NCBI GenBank assembly: GCA_018894105.1
Contig: CM032122.1
Span: 20,805,674-20,869,673, forward strand
DNA length: 64,000 bases
From: Jacaranda mimosifolia
Taxonomy: Eukaryota > Streptophyta > Magnoliopsida > Lamiales > Bignoniaceae
Direction: 5' to 3'
Numbering within the stretch: position 1 is the first letter of the stretch; every line of letters begins with the position of its first letter. Of this stretch, positions 1-12,156 are shown in pieces. The notes beneath the pieces were generated by a model. It was given only the letters and a program-made list of their open reading frames with translations. It was not told where the DNA came from and did no database searches. The translations under genes and the position numbers were made by a program.

Positions 1-1756
1 ATTAAATATTAACAGAATATGATAATTTCTTACAATTTAGCTGAATTATTTTACATGAGCTTGGGCTATTAACTTAAGAAGTGATCAGTGACTTGGAACA
101 AATAAATCCCTCGTTAATATGATTAGTATGTTAACCCTGCATTAATTTCAGAACCAAACCTTTAAATATTATACTAGTTGGAAGCATGATGATTTTGTTA
201 GAATAATTTAAATAATCGGAATATTCTAGCCTAAGTTACTCGTATCCAAAATAGGGCGAAAACCTAGATTAGGTAGATATGCCTCATAATCAGGAACGCT
301 CGATATTAAGGTATAAATGGTTTAAATATTGTTTAAAGGATATGGTGCATGCATTTTGACATTTAAATACGTTCTATTGGAATAGGTGACGAGGAACCAG
401 GCTCCAAAGGGTCGTAGGATATGGATAGCACTTTTATGGAATTTAAGGAGAGGGAATCTCCTTTCTTTCTTCTGGGAATTAAACTATCTCCGTTGTTTAA
501 GTTCTCTGTATCTATTTGTCTGAACTTAATTGCACTCATTCTGGTGCCCAAAACTCCTTTTCTGCCGTCAGTTTTCTGTCCCATATATCTCTCAGCCTTG
601 CTAGCTGACCAAGTGTTCATTGCTAGTTCCCATGAATATGTTATTTAAAAGGGTCTTGCCGACCCATATGTACCATTGTCTCCGAGATATTACTCTTCAT
701 GACCTTTGAACATGCCTTGCTGCCCGTTATACTGTGTGAAATGCTATTCCTGTCTAGCACCTAAATATGTTCATGATCAAGGTTATAAGTTTAAATTTTT
801 ATCTGTTGGCATTATGTCTTATCACACCTAGGGACACCATTGGGAAGTTACACCCGTAGAGACACCACAGGAAGTTGGGCCAGGAACTAGGTCCGGAAAG
901 ATAACCCAATGGAACAGACCAACAGTAATGGTCACTCGACTAGACCCACTCACAATCCTGACTTGCAGATAGTTGGAGATAGCTATCTGCGAGTGGCAGG
1001 ATCCGACATGCGATCGGCCATGCCACATGTCGTGTTACTACCTACTGAGTTGAGTGCTCAAGCAATTAAGTGATAAGGGAAACTTGTTTATGTTATATTT
1101 GTATGCTATTTGACTTGATATGTTCTATTCTAGGAACAATAAGATCGGATTTGCCAACAACCTGCTAAATTTTTGTATGGCATATGTTATGTTGTATCAT
1201 TACTTCATGTCATAAGTTATTGCATGTCTCGTTACTTGTATCCCTATTTATCAATACTTTGATTATCACTAAATTTACTTTCAATAGTTTTCCTTTGGCT
1301 ACTTGACGTATTCTCCCCTCACTAAGTCCTTAGGACTTACCCCTCATATTATTTCTTGTTTCCTTCCCAGACAGGATTTGATGGAGATTAGAGGGCTTGA
1401 GGCTTGCCTAAGTGGCTGGCATATAAAATTTTGTAATAGATTAGGTGTTTATGTATGTATATATCAATGGACATAACTAGGGTGCACCTAGCTCTTATTT
1501 TTAGACTTTTGGGTACTTGTGTAAATAGTTAAGTAAGCTTGACATTATCTTCTTATGTGTATGTGTATGTGTATGTGTATGTGTCTGCGTGCCTTGGATT
1601 TAGTGGAATGTAATAGTAAGTTATAGTGAATGATTTGGGGTCGCTATGATCTATTTAAATTGAAAATTTTGGAGGTGCATATTTTATTTGAATTATTGTG
1701 AATAAGACTAGAGTAGCACCTCGCCCGAAGCAGGAACCTTCTGGGCAAGCGCTATA
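1..1756 (+). mobile_element. 3' part of a long Ty3/gypsy-type LTR (partial at window edge)
   Basis: Non-coding sequence that ends just before an initiator-Met-type primer binding site, so it is the downstream part of a 5' LTR whose beginning lies outside the window. Its last 90 bases match 17511-17602, which end in GACGCTACA. It also shares landmarks with the solo LTR at 23020-26085 and, inverted, with 13207-17510: a CCTCACTAAGTC...TTACCCCT block followed by an ACAGG motif (about 1317-1376, 25681-25735 and inverted near 13530-13565), and a GGTGACGAGGAA block near 385. All are long LTRs of one family. Long LTRs with this primer type fit a Del/Tekay-like chromovirus, but no coding domain is present to prove it. 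A GTATGT hexanucleotide run lies at about 1556-1582. Confidence 0.75.
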
Positions 1757-1759
1757 GCA

Positions 1760-1771
1760 TGGTATCAGAGC
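1760..1771 (+). other. Primer binding site (initiator tRNA-Met type)
   Basis: TGGTATCAGAGC, the standard plant LTR-retrotransposon primer site complementary to the 3' end of initiator tRNA-Met. It lies three bases after the LTR end (GCGCTATA). It fixes the orientation of this element as forward and the LTR/internal boundary at about 1756. Confidence 0.85.
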
Positions 1772-2880
1772 CTGTGTTTTTGAGGACCTAGGTTAATATG
1801 TGATTGATTTTTGTACTTGGAATTGACGGGTTCATTAGAGATTAAACTTGAATCGGGAACCATCTTGGATATGATCCTTGGAGTGTGAAATTCTCAGTTA
1901 GTAGAGACTAAACTTGACTTTGGAATTGTCTAGGATGTGTATATTTGAGTTAAAAAATACCTGAGCTATGTCAGGATACGATTCTTGAAATGAAATTTTT
2001 GGGTAGGAACATATGAAGTTTGATTGTGGAATTGAATAGGATATAAACTTTTGGGATAATGCTCGACATTAAGGAAGTGAAATGTTATGATCGGGATGGC
2101 CAACCAATGTATAACCTCTTTCTTCTTGTATGTTAGGCATATGTACGTATAGTTATTGGTGAAAATGATGATGTTTAGAATTATGGTGTTTTGTGAGCAA
2201 CATCTGTTAAGGTTAAATTTGATGAGTAGATGATTATTTTGGGAAAAATTGAATTTAGTGTTTTAAGAGTTACTTTCGAAATCAACGGTGTGTGAACAAT
2301 ATTCTTGGAAGTTATATCTAACGAGTAAGGATCATTCTAGGAAGATATGTAGTGGTCAGAAAGTGATTACTTTGGGGCGAACAAATCTCTGCCACATACT
2401 TACGGATGAGAATTGGATTGTATAGATTACACAGGAAAAGGATTATTGCAGGTAGGAGTGCGTTTGGGAAATGAATGATTATTAGGGATGAGTGATGTTT
2501 GACCTATGGGTATAATTGAAATCTAAACGGTATGTTTATATTGATAAGGGATAACATGATGGGAAGATGATCATTTTAGATGGAGATGAATTTGATAGTT
2601 AAAATGACATTTTGGAAGAATGGTGCTTGGCACGCATATATAGTCGTGGCTCGAATGGTATGATTATCTGGAAAAACTAGTGCATTAATAATGAGAAAGT
2701 TGATGGGCATGATTTTAAGATGACAACAGATAAAAAAGAAGGTTTGGTTGCCCATGGGGGATGAAGTTTGGAGGAAAAGACCCTGGAAGCCCAAGGAAAA
2801 GGGCCTTAAAACTAGTTTGTGAGATATGTGGTAAATACTAAAATATGAAAAAGGAACATTAGATAAGGATATGAAACTCA
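1772..2880 (+). mobile_element. Non-coding leader remnant of the forward LTR element
   Basis: Follows the primer site. I find no gag or pol similarity and no long open frame on either strand; the sequence is rich in short TTGGGATGA/TGAAAT-like motifs and looks like decayed 5' untranslated leader. It stops being recognisable at about 2880, where the PMD-type coding sequence of the minus-strand Tat element begins abruptly. The exact junction cannot be placed without a second copy. Confidence 0.45.
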
Positions 2881-4282
2881 GAGTTTATTAAATCAAATTA
2901 TCTTCATTTGCGGCAAGGTGACTATTTTATTATTGAACCTTATAGTCCTCATCGCTTCAGTCGTCAATTTGGATATCATCAAAAAGTTCTTGGGATTATT
3001 GCTCATGACATTCACACAGCCCAGTTGGACGAAGGACTTCGCTATTGGCGCTTATGCACTTTGCACAATTCTATGTCTACAGCATGGTTTCCTTGTGTGC
3101 CCCTAAATACAAAAAAATTCTCTTTGGATGGTTAGAAGAAGTGATGGACTAAGATTCATGGAGATTACTTTGAGAAAAATTTTGTAAAACTGATAAACTT
3201 GAAGCAAGTCAAAATTTCCCTTAGGGACAAGGATGCTAATAAAGGGGATGGACCACTTGTTGAATATATTCAAAATTCTCCCAACTTAGAAGACATCGAG
3301 CCTCCAAAAGAAAAGAGAAGGAATCCTTATCCTTTAGAAACAAGCAGCAATAGTAATGAAGATCGTCATTAGAAAAGGCTTAAAAAATGTCCCAAATCTC
3401 CAAAGCCAAGTGATTTCTCGCCAACATAGAACTTTGCCAAAGAGGTTATTTTCTTTTCTTCATCTTCTTTTTCTTCTTTAAATAAACCCCATTTTGGTCG
3501 TTTGCTAACTCAAATCATGCAACATTTCAGTTGGAAAATAAAATTATTAATGTCGATGAAGATGGGACATCCCAAGGTAGCCAAGGATCAATCATGGGAC
3601 CTTACTTATTGGCCATGAGCACTACAATTGACACAACCATGCAAAATGAGGTATTTCATATTATAAAAGCTAAACAACCATCTCATTGTGCTCCAGTCTC
3701 AGTATTTGAAGGTGAGAAATTTGTACTTAATTATCAAAAAGAGTATCTTCAAATGTTGTGGGATGGCCTTCGCAAGAGAATAGCAAATACTCCACTTGAT
3801 TCCCTCTCATCTATCAAAGATGATGTTCAATTTGTGTTTGAATCAATGAGAGGCTTCAGTAAATTTGACATTCCAATGTGGAAGAATTATTGCAAGTATT
3901 GTTTGACAAGGCCTTCGCTTATGATGAAGCAAAGTCAGCATCTTTCGAGAAAGCATCCAATGAAATTCTTGCACAACAGTTAGATGATGCTAAAAATCGT
4001 CTCCATAATGCTCAAATTAGAGAAAGCAAAGAAATGAACCAAATTAAATCTACCCAAAAAGAGCTAGAATATGTTGGGAAAGAGCTTGATAATTTGAAGG
4101 AACACAAGAAGAATTTGATTTCATCATTGAAACGCCAACAACAACTTCTTCAAAGTGCTCAAACTGAAATTCATGAGATTGAAGAGGAAGTTGTTGCTAT
4201 CAATCGCACTCCTCCATTGAGTAATAAAGTGGTTGAGAATTTGCAAACTTCAATGGAACACTTGAAGGTCATCAAAAAATAA
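2881..4282 (+). pseudogene. Antisense extra gene of the Tat element: plant mobile domain (PMD)-like protein with C-terminal coiled coil, broken
   Basis: The frame from about 2900 reads GDYFIIEPYSPHRFSRQFGY and then RYWRLCTLHNSMS, which resembles the C-terminal part of retrotransposon-borne plant mobile domain proteins. After stops at 3133 and beyond, the frame recovers (HGDYFEKNFVKLINLK, about 3158-3205). A second conserved block lies at 3531-3983 (MGPYLLAM, VFEGEKFVLNYQKEYLQMLW), and a coiled-coil segment at about 3878-4282 (heptad-like LDDAKNRLHNAQIRESKEM). The last two blocks are in different frames, so about one base is lost near 3878. The N-terminal half of the domain is absent because the element is truncated at about 2880. 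It lies opposite to gag-pol and downstream of it. PMD assignment is from remembered family resemblance; function unknown. Confidence 0.65.
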
Positions 4283-4444
4283 TTGAAAAACTTGAGTCCT
4301 TTTACTTGAAATTTGTTTAGAACTTTTTGGCCCCACTCCCCTTCTCTTATTTTTAATGAACTTGCTACATTTATTTTTTTATATTTTTCTTTTGAGATTA
4401 TATAATAGAATTTTTTTTTTCTATCTTTTGAATTTTTTTTATAA

Positions 4445-5050
4445 CTTAACAAACTAAAAACTCAAATTTAATAAAAACAACTAAACTATTTTTTTTTTTT
4501 AGTCAACAAACTAATTAACTCAAACAACTAAAACTTTATATATATATATATATATATATAAACTTAACAAACTAACAACTCAAACTTAATAAAAGCAATT
4601 AAACTATTTTTTTTAACAAACTAAAAACTTAAACTTAATAAAAATAATTAAACTACTAAAAACTCAAAATTAATAAAAATAATTAAAGTACTAAAACTCA
4701 AACTTAATAAAAACAACTAAACTACTCTCTTTTTTTTATTCAATAAACTAATTAACTCAAACAACTAAAACTTTTTTTTTAATATAAAAAAAAAAAAAAC
4801 TTAACAAACTAACAACTCAAACTTAATAAAAACAATTAAACTATTTTATTTATTTTTTTTAAGAAAACTTAACAAACAAAAAACTTAAACTTAATAGAAA
4901 CAATTAAACTATTTTATTTTATTTTTTAAAGAAAACTTAAAAAATTAAAAACTTAAACTTAATAAAAACAATTAAGTTACTAAAAACTCAAACTTAATAA
5001 AAACAATTAAATTACTACAAACTCAAACTTAATAAAAACAACTAAACTAC
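4445..5050. repeat. A/T-rich tandem array in the Tat 3' region
   Basis: Imperfect repeats of a unit of roughly 50-70 bases built on AACTTAACAAACTAACAACT and TTAATAAAAACAATTAAACT, with runs of T and an (AT) stretch at about 4537-4560. No coding potential. It separates the antisense PMD-like gene from the 3' end of pol. Confidence 0.8.
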
Positions 5051-5159
5051 TTTTTCTTTATACGAAACAAAGGAAAAAAAATATAATTTACAATAAATTC
5101 ATGACTGAACTTAGAAAATATATAAACTGCCTACGTACCCAATAAAGGGATCAAGTCAT

Positions 5160-5548
5160 AACATAGTTCAAAGAAAGCACCATTTTGGAGTGGGGTGTCG
5201 TTCACAGTTTATACTCATGCAAGACAGGACTATCTGTTGCTTAACCACCTTGGACTAGGTAGGGTATTTAATACTTCAACCACATAAAATACCTTTAGTG
5301 GGGTGAGTTAGCAGTTTAACCACATGCATAACCTTTGGTGGAGTAAGTTACCAGTTTAACTACATGCACTACCTTTGGTGGAGTAAGTTACCAGTTTAAC
5401 CACATACACTACCTTTGGTGGGTACCATTCACAGTTTATACTCATGCGGGTTAGGCTCATGCATCAAGGAACAACATGCAGTTTAGGCTCATGCATCAAG
5501 GAACAACATGCAGTTTAGGCTCATGCGTCAAGGAGCAATCTCCCAACT
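5160..5548. repeat. Two adjacent short tandem arrays in the Tat 3' untranslated region
   Basis: At about 5270-5425 a unit of about 48 bases (ACCTTTGGTGGAGTAAGTTA, CAGTTTAACCACATGCA) occurs roughly three to four times. At about 5453-5545 a unit of about 40 bases (GTTTAGGCTCATGCATCAAG, GAACAACATGCA) occurs about three times. Copies are nearly identical within each array. They directly follow the integrase stop region on the minus strand. Variable tandem arrays in this position are a known property of plant Tat/Ogre elements. Confidence 0.85.
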
Positions 5549-6600
5549 TTATGCATAGTAACGCTCCAAGAACTTCCCATTTATAGGGCCAACTTTTAAT
5601 CCATCTTCAACAACCAACTTATATGCATCATTTGAATAGACTTCTTTCATAACACAAGGACCATCCCGTCTTGATGTAAACTTATTCCTTGTTTGATGAG
5701 TCATGATGATGGGCCTTCTCACAGTGAGCACCAAATCTCCAACTTGAAAAGATCATGATCGTACCTTTTTGTTAAATGTCATGGAGAGCCTAGCTTGATA
5801 ACACTCAAGTCTTTGTTGTGCCTCCAACCTTTTCTCATCAAGGGCCTCCAATTATTCAAGACGTAAGTGCGTAGTTTCTTCCTCAGTCAATCCTTCTTGT
5901 ATGGCTATCCTTAATGAAGGAATTTGCTGATCAAACGGTAAAATAGCTTCAACACCATAAACTAATGAATACGGAGTTGCTTGTGTAGGTGTTCCATGAG
6001 TAGTTCGATATGCCTATAAAGCTTCTTTGATCCTTTCGTGTTAATCCCTCTTTGACTTTGAGACTACTTTCTTTAGCAAATTACACAGAGTTTTATTAAA
6101 TGCCTCAGCAAGACCATTAGTCGTGGCATAATAAATGCAAGATTTTCTCTATTTAAAATTGAATTTCTGACAAATTTTATCTATCAAACTATTACTAAAA
6201 GGCTTTCCATTATTAGTGATTAAGTATCGAGGAACCCCATAGCGATATATGATGTTGATGCATATAAAATCAGCAACATTTTCCTTCTTTAATTCTTGGA
6301 GGGGTATTGGTTCAGCCCACTTAGAGAAATAGTCTGTTGGAGCCAATATATACAAGTGCCCAGTAAAAGACTTTATCATAGGCCCAACCATATCTAATCC
6401 TCAAGCATCAAATGGCCATGAAGCAATAGTTGGATGTAATGGCTCGGGTGGTTGGTGAATGAAATTTGCGTGAAATTGGCAAGCTTGACATCTTTGAGCA
6501 TAATCCATGCAATCTTTTACCATTGTTGGCCAGTAGTAGCCTATTCTTTTTGTTCAAAAATGTAACTTTGGACCCGACTGGTGGACGCCACAAACTCCAA
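5549..6600 (-). pseudogene. Integrase region of the Tat element (inactivated)
   Basis: Minus-strand pieces in order: a zinc-binding-like N-terminal part (about 6600-6408, frameshifted), a catalytic core at 6391-6149 with APTDYFSKWAEPIP (first Asp) and LITNNGKPFSN, and a C-terminal part at 5734-5549 ending NGKFLERYYA. Integrases normally have Asp-Asn-Gly at the second catalytic position; here it is Asn-Asn-Gly (Asn codon at 6214-6212), a G-to-A change on the coding strand that removes the second acidic residue. The core frame also ends at a stop near 6149, before the catalytic Glu region. The protein would insert retroviral-type cDNA; this copy cannot. Confidence 0.85.
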
Positions 6601-6619
6601 AATGAGCTTTTTTCATAGC

Positions 6620-7400
6620 TTAAATAGCTTCATCATCACCTAAACATCGCAAAAAGACTCCATCAAACGACTTTCTATAAAGTACACCTTTATAAAAGAT
6701 TAAGCTAGCCGAGCGATGTCGGATATCAACTCTTTGGCGTGGATCATCACGTAACTTCTCATACTTTAAAAAATCCACGATTGGTTGGCACCAATCTTCC
6801 TTCTCTATCTCAAACACTTGAACAACATGGCTTTCATCTTCTTCATAATCCTCATCCTCAAAAATTGACGGCACAACCCAACTTCTACATATTGGAATAC
6901 GCACTTTATTTTCAAGTATGGCAAGTGAAGAGGTCAGTTTAGCTAACGCATTAGCTTGCTTATTTTCCTTCCTTAGCACATTTTCAATTTCTGCATCCCC
7001 AAGCCATCCAATGAATCTTTTTACGTAATTAAAGTATGGGAGTAACTCAGGCTTCTTGACTTCGTATGATCCAAGTAACTGGTTGACCACCAACTTAGAA
7101 TCTCCATAGACTTTAAGGCGCAACTATTTTATCTCAACCATCATCTCCAACCCAAGAATAAGAGCTTGATATTCGGCAACATTGTTGGAATAATTTTCAG
7201 TTAAATTGAAGAAATATGGTAATACTTCATCATTTGATGTGATGAATACCACTCCAGCACCAACTCCTTCTCTGTGAAATGCTCCATCAAAGTACATTTT
7301 CCAAGGAGGTGTAATTCCAACTATTAAGACATCTTCATCAAATAGATCATCAGATAATTCTCACTCAGTAGGGACAGGGTGATCAGCCAAGAAGTCAGCT
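6620..7400 (-). pseudogene. Second RNase H (archaeal-type aRNH) domain of the Tat element
   Basis: The frame at 7123-6620 reads LKVYGDSKLVVNQLLGSYEV and later LRKENKQANALAKLTS, the second half of an RNase H fold with the D-S/N-K-L-V core and a conserved E-N/K-x-x-A-D/N-x-L-A tail. The first half (NVAEYQALILGLEMM) lies at about 7210-7130 and is separated by a stop near 7124. A second RNase H downstream of the RT-linked one is diagnostic for Tat. It is followed by the linker to the integrase zinc-binding region. The frame carries one stop and one frame change, so it is not functional. Confidence 0.8.
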
Positions 7401-7456
7401 AAAACTTGTCCTTTTACCGCCTTCTATGGAATATATACAATCTCAAATTGTTGCAA

Positions 7457-9137
7457 CTAAAGGTACCACCTTGCGAATCTATCAGACAAGACGGGCTTTA
7501 ACATGACATATTTTAATGGATTTAATTTTGAGACAAGAAGGACAGTATAAGCCTGAAAATAATGTTTTAGCTTTTGAATTGCAAAAACTAAAGCTAAACA
7601 TATTTTCTCAATTGGCGAGTATTTCAACTCATTTGGCATCATCATCCTGCTCAAGTAGTACAAGGCATTTTCCTTTCCTTCATCATTTTCCTGTGCCAAT
7701 AAAGCTCCAACGGAACATTCTTGACCAGCAATATAAAGAATCAGTGGACGTCGAGGTACTAGTGCAACCAACACATAAGGCCTCATCAAATAGGATTTTA
7801 TACTCTTAAAAGCATTGCTACAAGCTTCATTCCACTCAAATGGAATGCCTTTCTTCATCAAACGACTGAATGGTTGACATCTACCAACTAAATTGATATG
7901 AATCTCTATAAATGAGCTAACTTCCCTTGCAAACTTTTGAGTTCATAGATATCTCGAGGTTCAGGCATTTTCATAATTGCATCAATCTTTGCTTGCTCGA
8001 TTTCTATGCCTCGATGATGAACAATGAATCCCAAAAACTTCCCTAAGGTATCACCAAATGCACACTTTAATGGATTCATTTTGAGTTGATATTTTCTCAA
8101 GTGCTCGAAAACTCATCTCAAATCTTGTAGGTGATCTTCTCACATTTGGACTTGACAACCACATCATCAACATAACATTCAATGTTCTTGTGGAGCATAT
8201 TTTCAAAAATCTTCTGCATAGCTCTTTGATATGTAGCACCAGCATCCTTCAACCCAAACGGCATCACTTTATAGCAGTATATACCCTTAGGAGTATGAAA
8301 TGCCATCAACTCCTCATCTTTTGGTGACATACATATTTGATTATATCCAAATGATCCATCCATAAATGATAGTGCTTCATGCCTTGTGGTGGCATCAATC
8401 ATGAGTTCAGCAATGGGCAATGGAAAATCATCATTAGGACAAGCACCATTCAAGTCTCTAAAGTCAACGCAAACTCGAATCTAACCATTTTTCTTTCTTA
8501 CTGAGATAATATTGGGGATCCAAGTTAGATACTTAACTTCTCAAATAAGCCCAACCTCGATAAGCTTATTTACTTCAACTTCAATCAAATGAACCAATTC
8601 AGGGCGAAATCGACATTGAGCTTATTTGACTGGATGAGTTCCCTTCTTTACTGATAAATGATAGACCGCTACCTTTGGATCTAATCCAGGCATCTCTTTG
8701 TACGACCATGCAAACACATCTTTGAATTCACGTAATAACTCAACGTATACTTCTTCTTCCTCAGCAGTCAACAAAGCACTAATGTAGATCAACCAAAGAT
8801 CATTGGCATTACCTAAATTAATCTCTTTTAATTCATCTATAATGGCCTTAACACCTTCTTCAAATTCAGGAGGAGTAGTTTCAGCATCTTCTTCTTCAAT
8901 CAAAAATTCTTCACTCAAAGTAATATGGTATGTTGGCGTAATATCCTCTTGTCCACATTTTCTTCTTATATAGACTGCCTTCATTACGCCATCTTTCTCA
9001 CTTATGTAATCACTGCAGCCAAGCTTGGAGATTTGCTTGGAAAGACGATCGATAGCATTTTGACGAGTTGGCTGACTATTACTATCAACAACATGATATG
9101 AAGAGGCCATACTTTTTCTATCATCTTCTCTATCCAT
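7457..9137 (-). pseudogene. Reverse transcriptase and first RNase H of the Tat element (stops and frameshifts)
   Basis: Reading the minus strand: a pre-RT segment at 9137-8622 (LLREFKDVFAWSYKEMPGLD), the RT palm at 8453-8118 with MPFGLKDAGATYQRAMQ and the catalytic YVDD box at 8174-8163, the RT thumb at 8100-7906 (KCAFGDTLGKFLGFIVHHRG, then IDAIMKMPEPR), and the RT-linked RNase H at 7861-7457 (NALYYLSRMM, YSPIEKICLALVFA). The YVDD aspartates are intact. In-frame stops lie near 8622 (TAA where HPVK-Q is expected) and 8490 (TAG), and there is a frame change at about 8105. The polyprotein as a whole is dead though the palm box is preserved. Confidence 0.9.
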
Positions 9138-9143
9138 TTAAGT

Positions 9144-9857
9144 TCACGTGAAGATAATGGTTTGCAATTTAACCTTCAAAGTTCTACGACATGATATATG
9201 TAAAATAGAGCACCGCTTTATGCATGAAAAAATTGAACTCCTTAGCTTTTTTGGCTCGCTAACCCACTTCAAATACTTTGGCATTTTGGATGAATTCAAT
9301 CTCCGATTATAGGTTCTTTTATGCCACCACTTTCCAAGTCTATTAAAAACTGAGATTCGCAGGACTTTCTTTCCATTTTCATCAAAAACATCATTTGTTA
9401 AGGAAAATTCCCCTCCAACAATATGATTACTACTGGCTCTCCTAATCGCAATACGAATAGAATTCTGAGGGACAAATCCAAGTCCCATTCGAGAACTTTG
9501 AACACCATGCCCTTTTTCCTTCAACATCTTTTAGGTAGTATTAAGTCCATTAATTTGCTTTCCAAAAGCCTCAAGAGGGAGTTTTCCCAAAATGAAATGT
9601 TCTTGTGGATTATATCCAACTTTAACAAGAAGTTTATAAGCTTTTGGATCAAAGTAACTCTCATTTTGAAGATGCAGAGATTCTCCATGTTCCTTCTTAA
9701 CTCCTTGAGTTGCACAAACAAACCCTTTCAGCGGCTGAGGGGATGGCTTCTTCACATCAAGCTTGGTTAGAGGAAATGTCAATTCTTTCAATGATTTAGA
9801 TCCTACGAAAGATGACTCTCTCTTTATGTGATCTTTACCGCTGCATGCTGGAGTCAA
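9144..9857 (-). pseudogene. Protease-RT spacer of the Tat polyprotein (G-patch-like segment)
   Basis: The frames at 9857-9531 and 9527-9144 read YFDPKAYKLLVKVGYNPQEH, then [20 protein letters not shown] and VFNRLGKW. This spacer, with a glycine-rich stretch around MGLGF, is typical of Tat polyproteins of this type between protease and RT. The two pieces are joined across a stop at about 9531. No catalytic role is known to me for the segment. Confidence 0.7.
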
Positions 9858-10043
9858 GTCTTTAACATTGTTTCCTCCATCAAAATCATCTTGTTGCTTG
9901 GATTCCTCTTATTCTCTAGCCTTGTCGATTTTCATACTTTTGGTGAAGTATTTGGCATCTGCTAAGTGTGATTCAACTTCAGTGAAAGGTTTGCTATGTC
10001 CAACCACTTTCTTTACCACACCTTCTCGACAATACTTGAAACA

Positions 10044-10514
10044 TTAGTGCCAAGTAGAAAGAACTACACCATTTTCATGTAACCAAGGTCGGCCCAAAAG
10101 CATTTTGTATGATGTCTTGGCATCTATGATATGAAATAATGCCGTTGACAACATATCGTCCATCAATAACTTTACCCTTATTATTCCAAGAGCCCTTTGC
10201 CCTCCTTGATTAAACCCTTGGATCATTAGGTGACTGTTTATCAATTCATCTGTAGAGATTCCTAAATCCTTTATCACACGCAAAGGCAAAATATTGACTG
10301 CAGAGCCTGTATCAATCAAAATTCTATTTATTTTCTGCTCACGAGCATAGCCAGTTACAAACAGTAGCCTATTGTGGGGTTTGGAGCCAAGCAACAAATC
10401 TTCATCAGTGAAAATCATTGACGACATGCACTCTTCAGTTACATCATGATTTTCTTCATCAGATAAACATGCTTCACTAGAGAAAATCTTTTCTTCGGTT
10501 ATCATGTAGCACAC
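10044..10514 (-). pseudogene. Aspartic protease of the Tat element
   Basis: The frame contains [14 protein letters not shown], the retropepsin active site (Asp-Thr-Gly), followed by a conserved second half ([20 protein letters not shown]). It would cut the Gag-Pol polyprotein and acts as a dimer in retroelements. The domain itself is open and its catalytic triplet intact, but the flanking polyprotein is interrupted on both sides. It sits between the Gag zinc knuckle and the spacer before RT, the usual order. Confidence 0.85.
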
Positions 10515-10599
10515 AATATCACTATCGTGATCACCAAGTACATCCTTTTCAATCTTGATAGTAGTATGATTTGAGGCAGCATCATCCTCCTTAATTGAG

Positions 10600-12156
10600 A
10601 TTTTCCCTTATCGGGCCAATTTCATCACTTTATCTTTGAATACGAAGCAGTCATGGATTGGGTGACCTACCAATCGATGGTACTTGCAATACTTTGGATC
10701 ATCAATTTTCCTAGCTTCTTCAAGTCGCTTCATTTCAAGTAATTTAATGAGATTTGCATTAGCAAATCATCAAATATTCTAGAGATATTAGAATCGAGGA
10801 ATGGGTATGTCTTAGCCTGCATCTCCTTTAAAGTTAATTTTCTTTGTCTTATTTCTTGGGAGACATCCTTCCTTTCGTCCTTTATGCTTTCTGCTTTCGT
10901 ACGAAACTTGATAGGTATGGCATTCACCGTCGTAACTTCTTTACTCTGCGCTTTACCAAGAAGTTTACCCCATTTCTTGAATTCTTGCTTTTCTTTAGAC
11001 TTACGAGGCTCTTGAATTGGTGGCCCTTCTACTCCGCTAGCAAACACGCTTAAACTCCATATCATGGGCTCGAGTAACCAACTCTTAAAATATTTTGGGT
11101 TGAATTCCTTGTAGAATATATCAAAGTCCCTAATGCATCCCTTGAATACACATCTCGATGGCTGAAGCCTCAGACAATCTATCTTTGCAATTAAGGCTTA
11201 AGTTTCTCTAATGATTAATGTAATCAATGACTGGCTCTTCTTTCCACTGGCGAGAATGAGTGAGTTCAATCATACTGACTGTCCTTCGGTACTGTAGAAA
11301 TGATTGAAAAATTCTTGCTCCAATTGTCCCCAACTATCAATTGATCCTGCTTCTAAGTCAGTATACTAATCAAAAGCATTTCCCTTCAAAGATCGAACAA
11401 ACTGCTTAACTAGGTGATCTCCATATGTCCCAGCATTGTTACAAGTTTCAATGAAATGAGCCACATGCTGCTTTGGATTGCCTTTGCCATCAAATTGCTG
11501 GAACTTTGGTCGCTGATAACCAGTCGACATCTTTAAGTTGTCAATCCTTTGAGTATATGGCTTGGAATAAGTCATAAATAACTTAGAGCTTTCTTCAAAT
11601 TTGTCTTTGATAGTTCCCATGATAAATTCCCTCAGCTAGTCAACAGGAATTAGTCCATCGGTGGAAACTTGCAGTTCCTTTGTTTTAGGCTTTTCATTTT
11701 CAACTGGTTGCCTCTTTGTGGACGTTTCAACTTTATCTTGAGCCTCTATTTATTTCTCCATCATACGACTAGTCTCAGCATTATCTACCTTGTTCATCAA
11801 CTTGGAGATTTGAGAATCTTGCTCTTGGACATGCTTGGCCAGCCCTTTAATAATCTTCGTCAAATTAGCGATTTGTTCCTCCAAAGTTGTAGCACTTGTC
11901 ACCATCACTAGCGCTATGCTTGAGGAACTTGAGGTTGAGCGAGGAGTGGATGATGTTGATCCTTTTTTTGAGTCTCTACCACCTTTATTAGTATCAATAG
12001 CAATGCCTTTTCCACAGCTTCAAGTGAAGGATTTATCTCCGAAGATGATTGCGACTTTTTGAACATACTTCTTGTAGTGACGCCAACACTTCTTACTCTA
12101 GCATTTATGAACTTTGAGGTAGTCATCCTCAATGCAGCAGTCTTGTTGGTAGCCAT
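10600..12156 (-). pseudogene. Gag of the Tat element with CHHC zinc knuckle (broken)
   Basis: Starts with MATNKTAALRM at 12156, 66 bases inside the LTR edge. The conserved capsid-like region at 11620-11366 reads KFQQFDGKGNPKQHVAHFIE and LVKQFVRSLKGNAFD. A zinc knuckle near 10705-10640 reads YCKYHRLVGHPIHDCF, spacing C-x2-H-x4-H-x4-C, and a stop follows shortly after (LAR then TAA, about 10605). Stops and frame changes separate the start, the capsid part and the knuckle (for example after 11914, 11366 and 10730). It would form the particle and bind the RNA. Confidence 0.8.
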
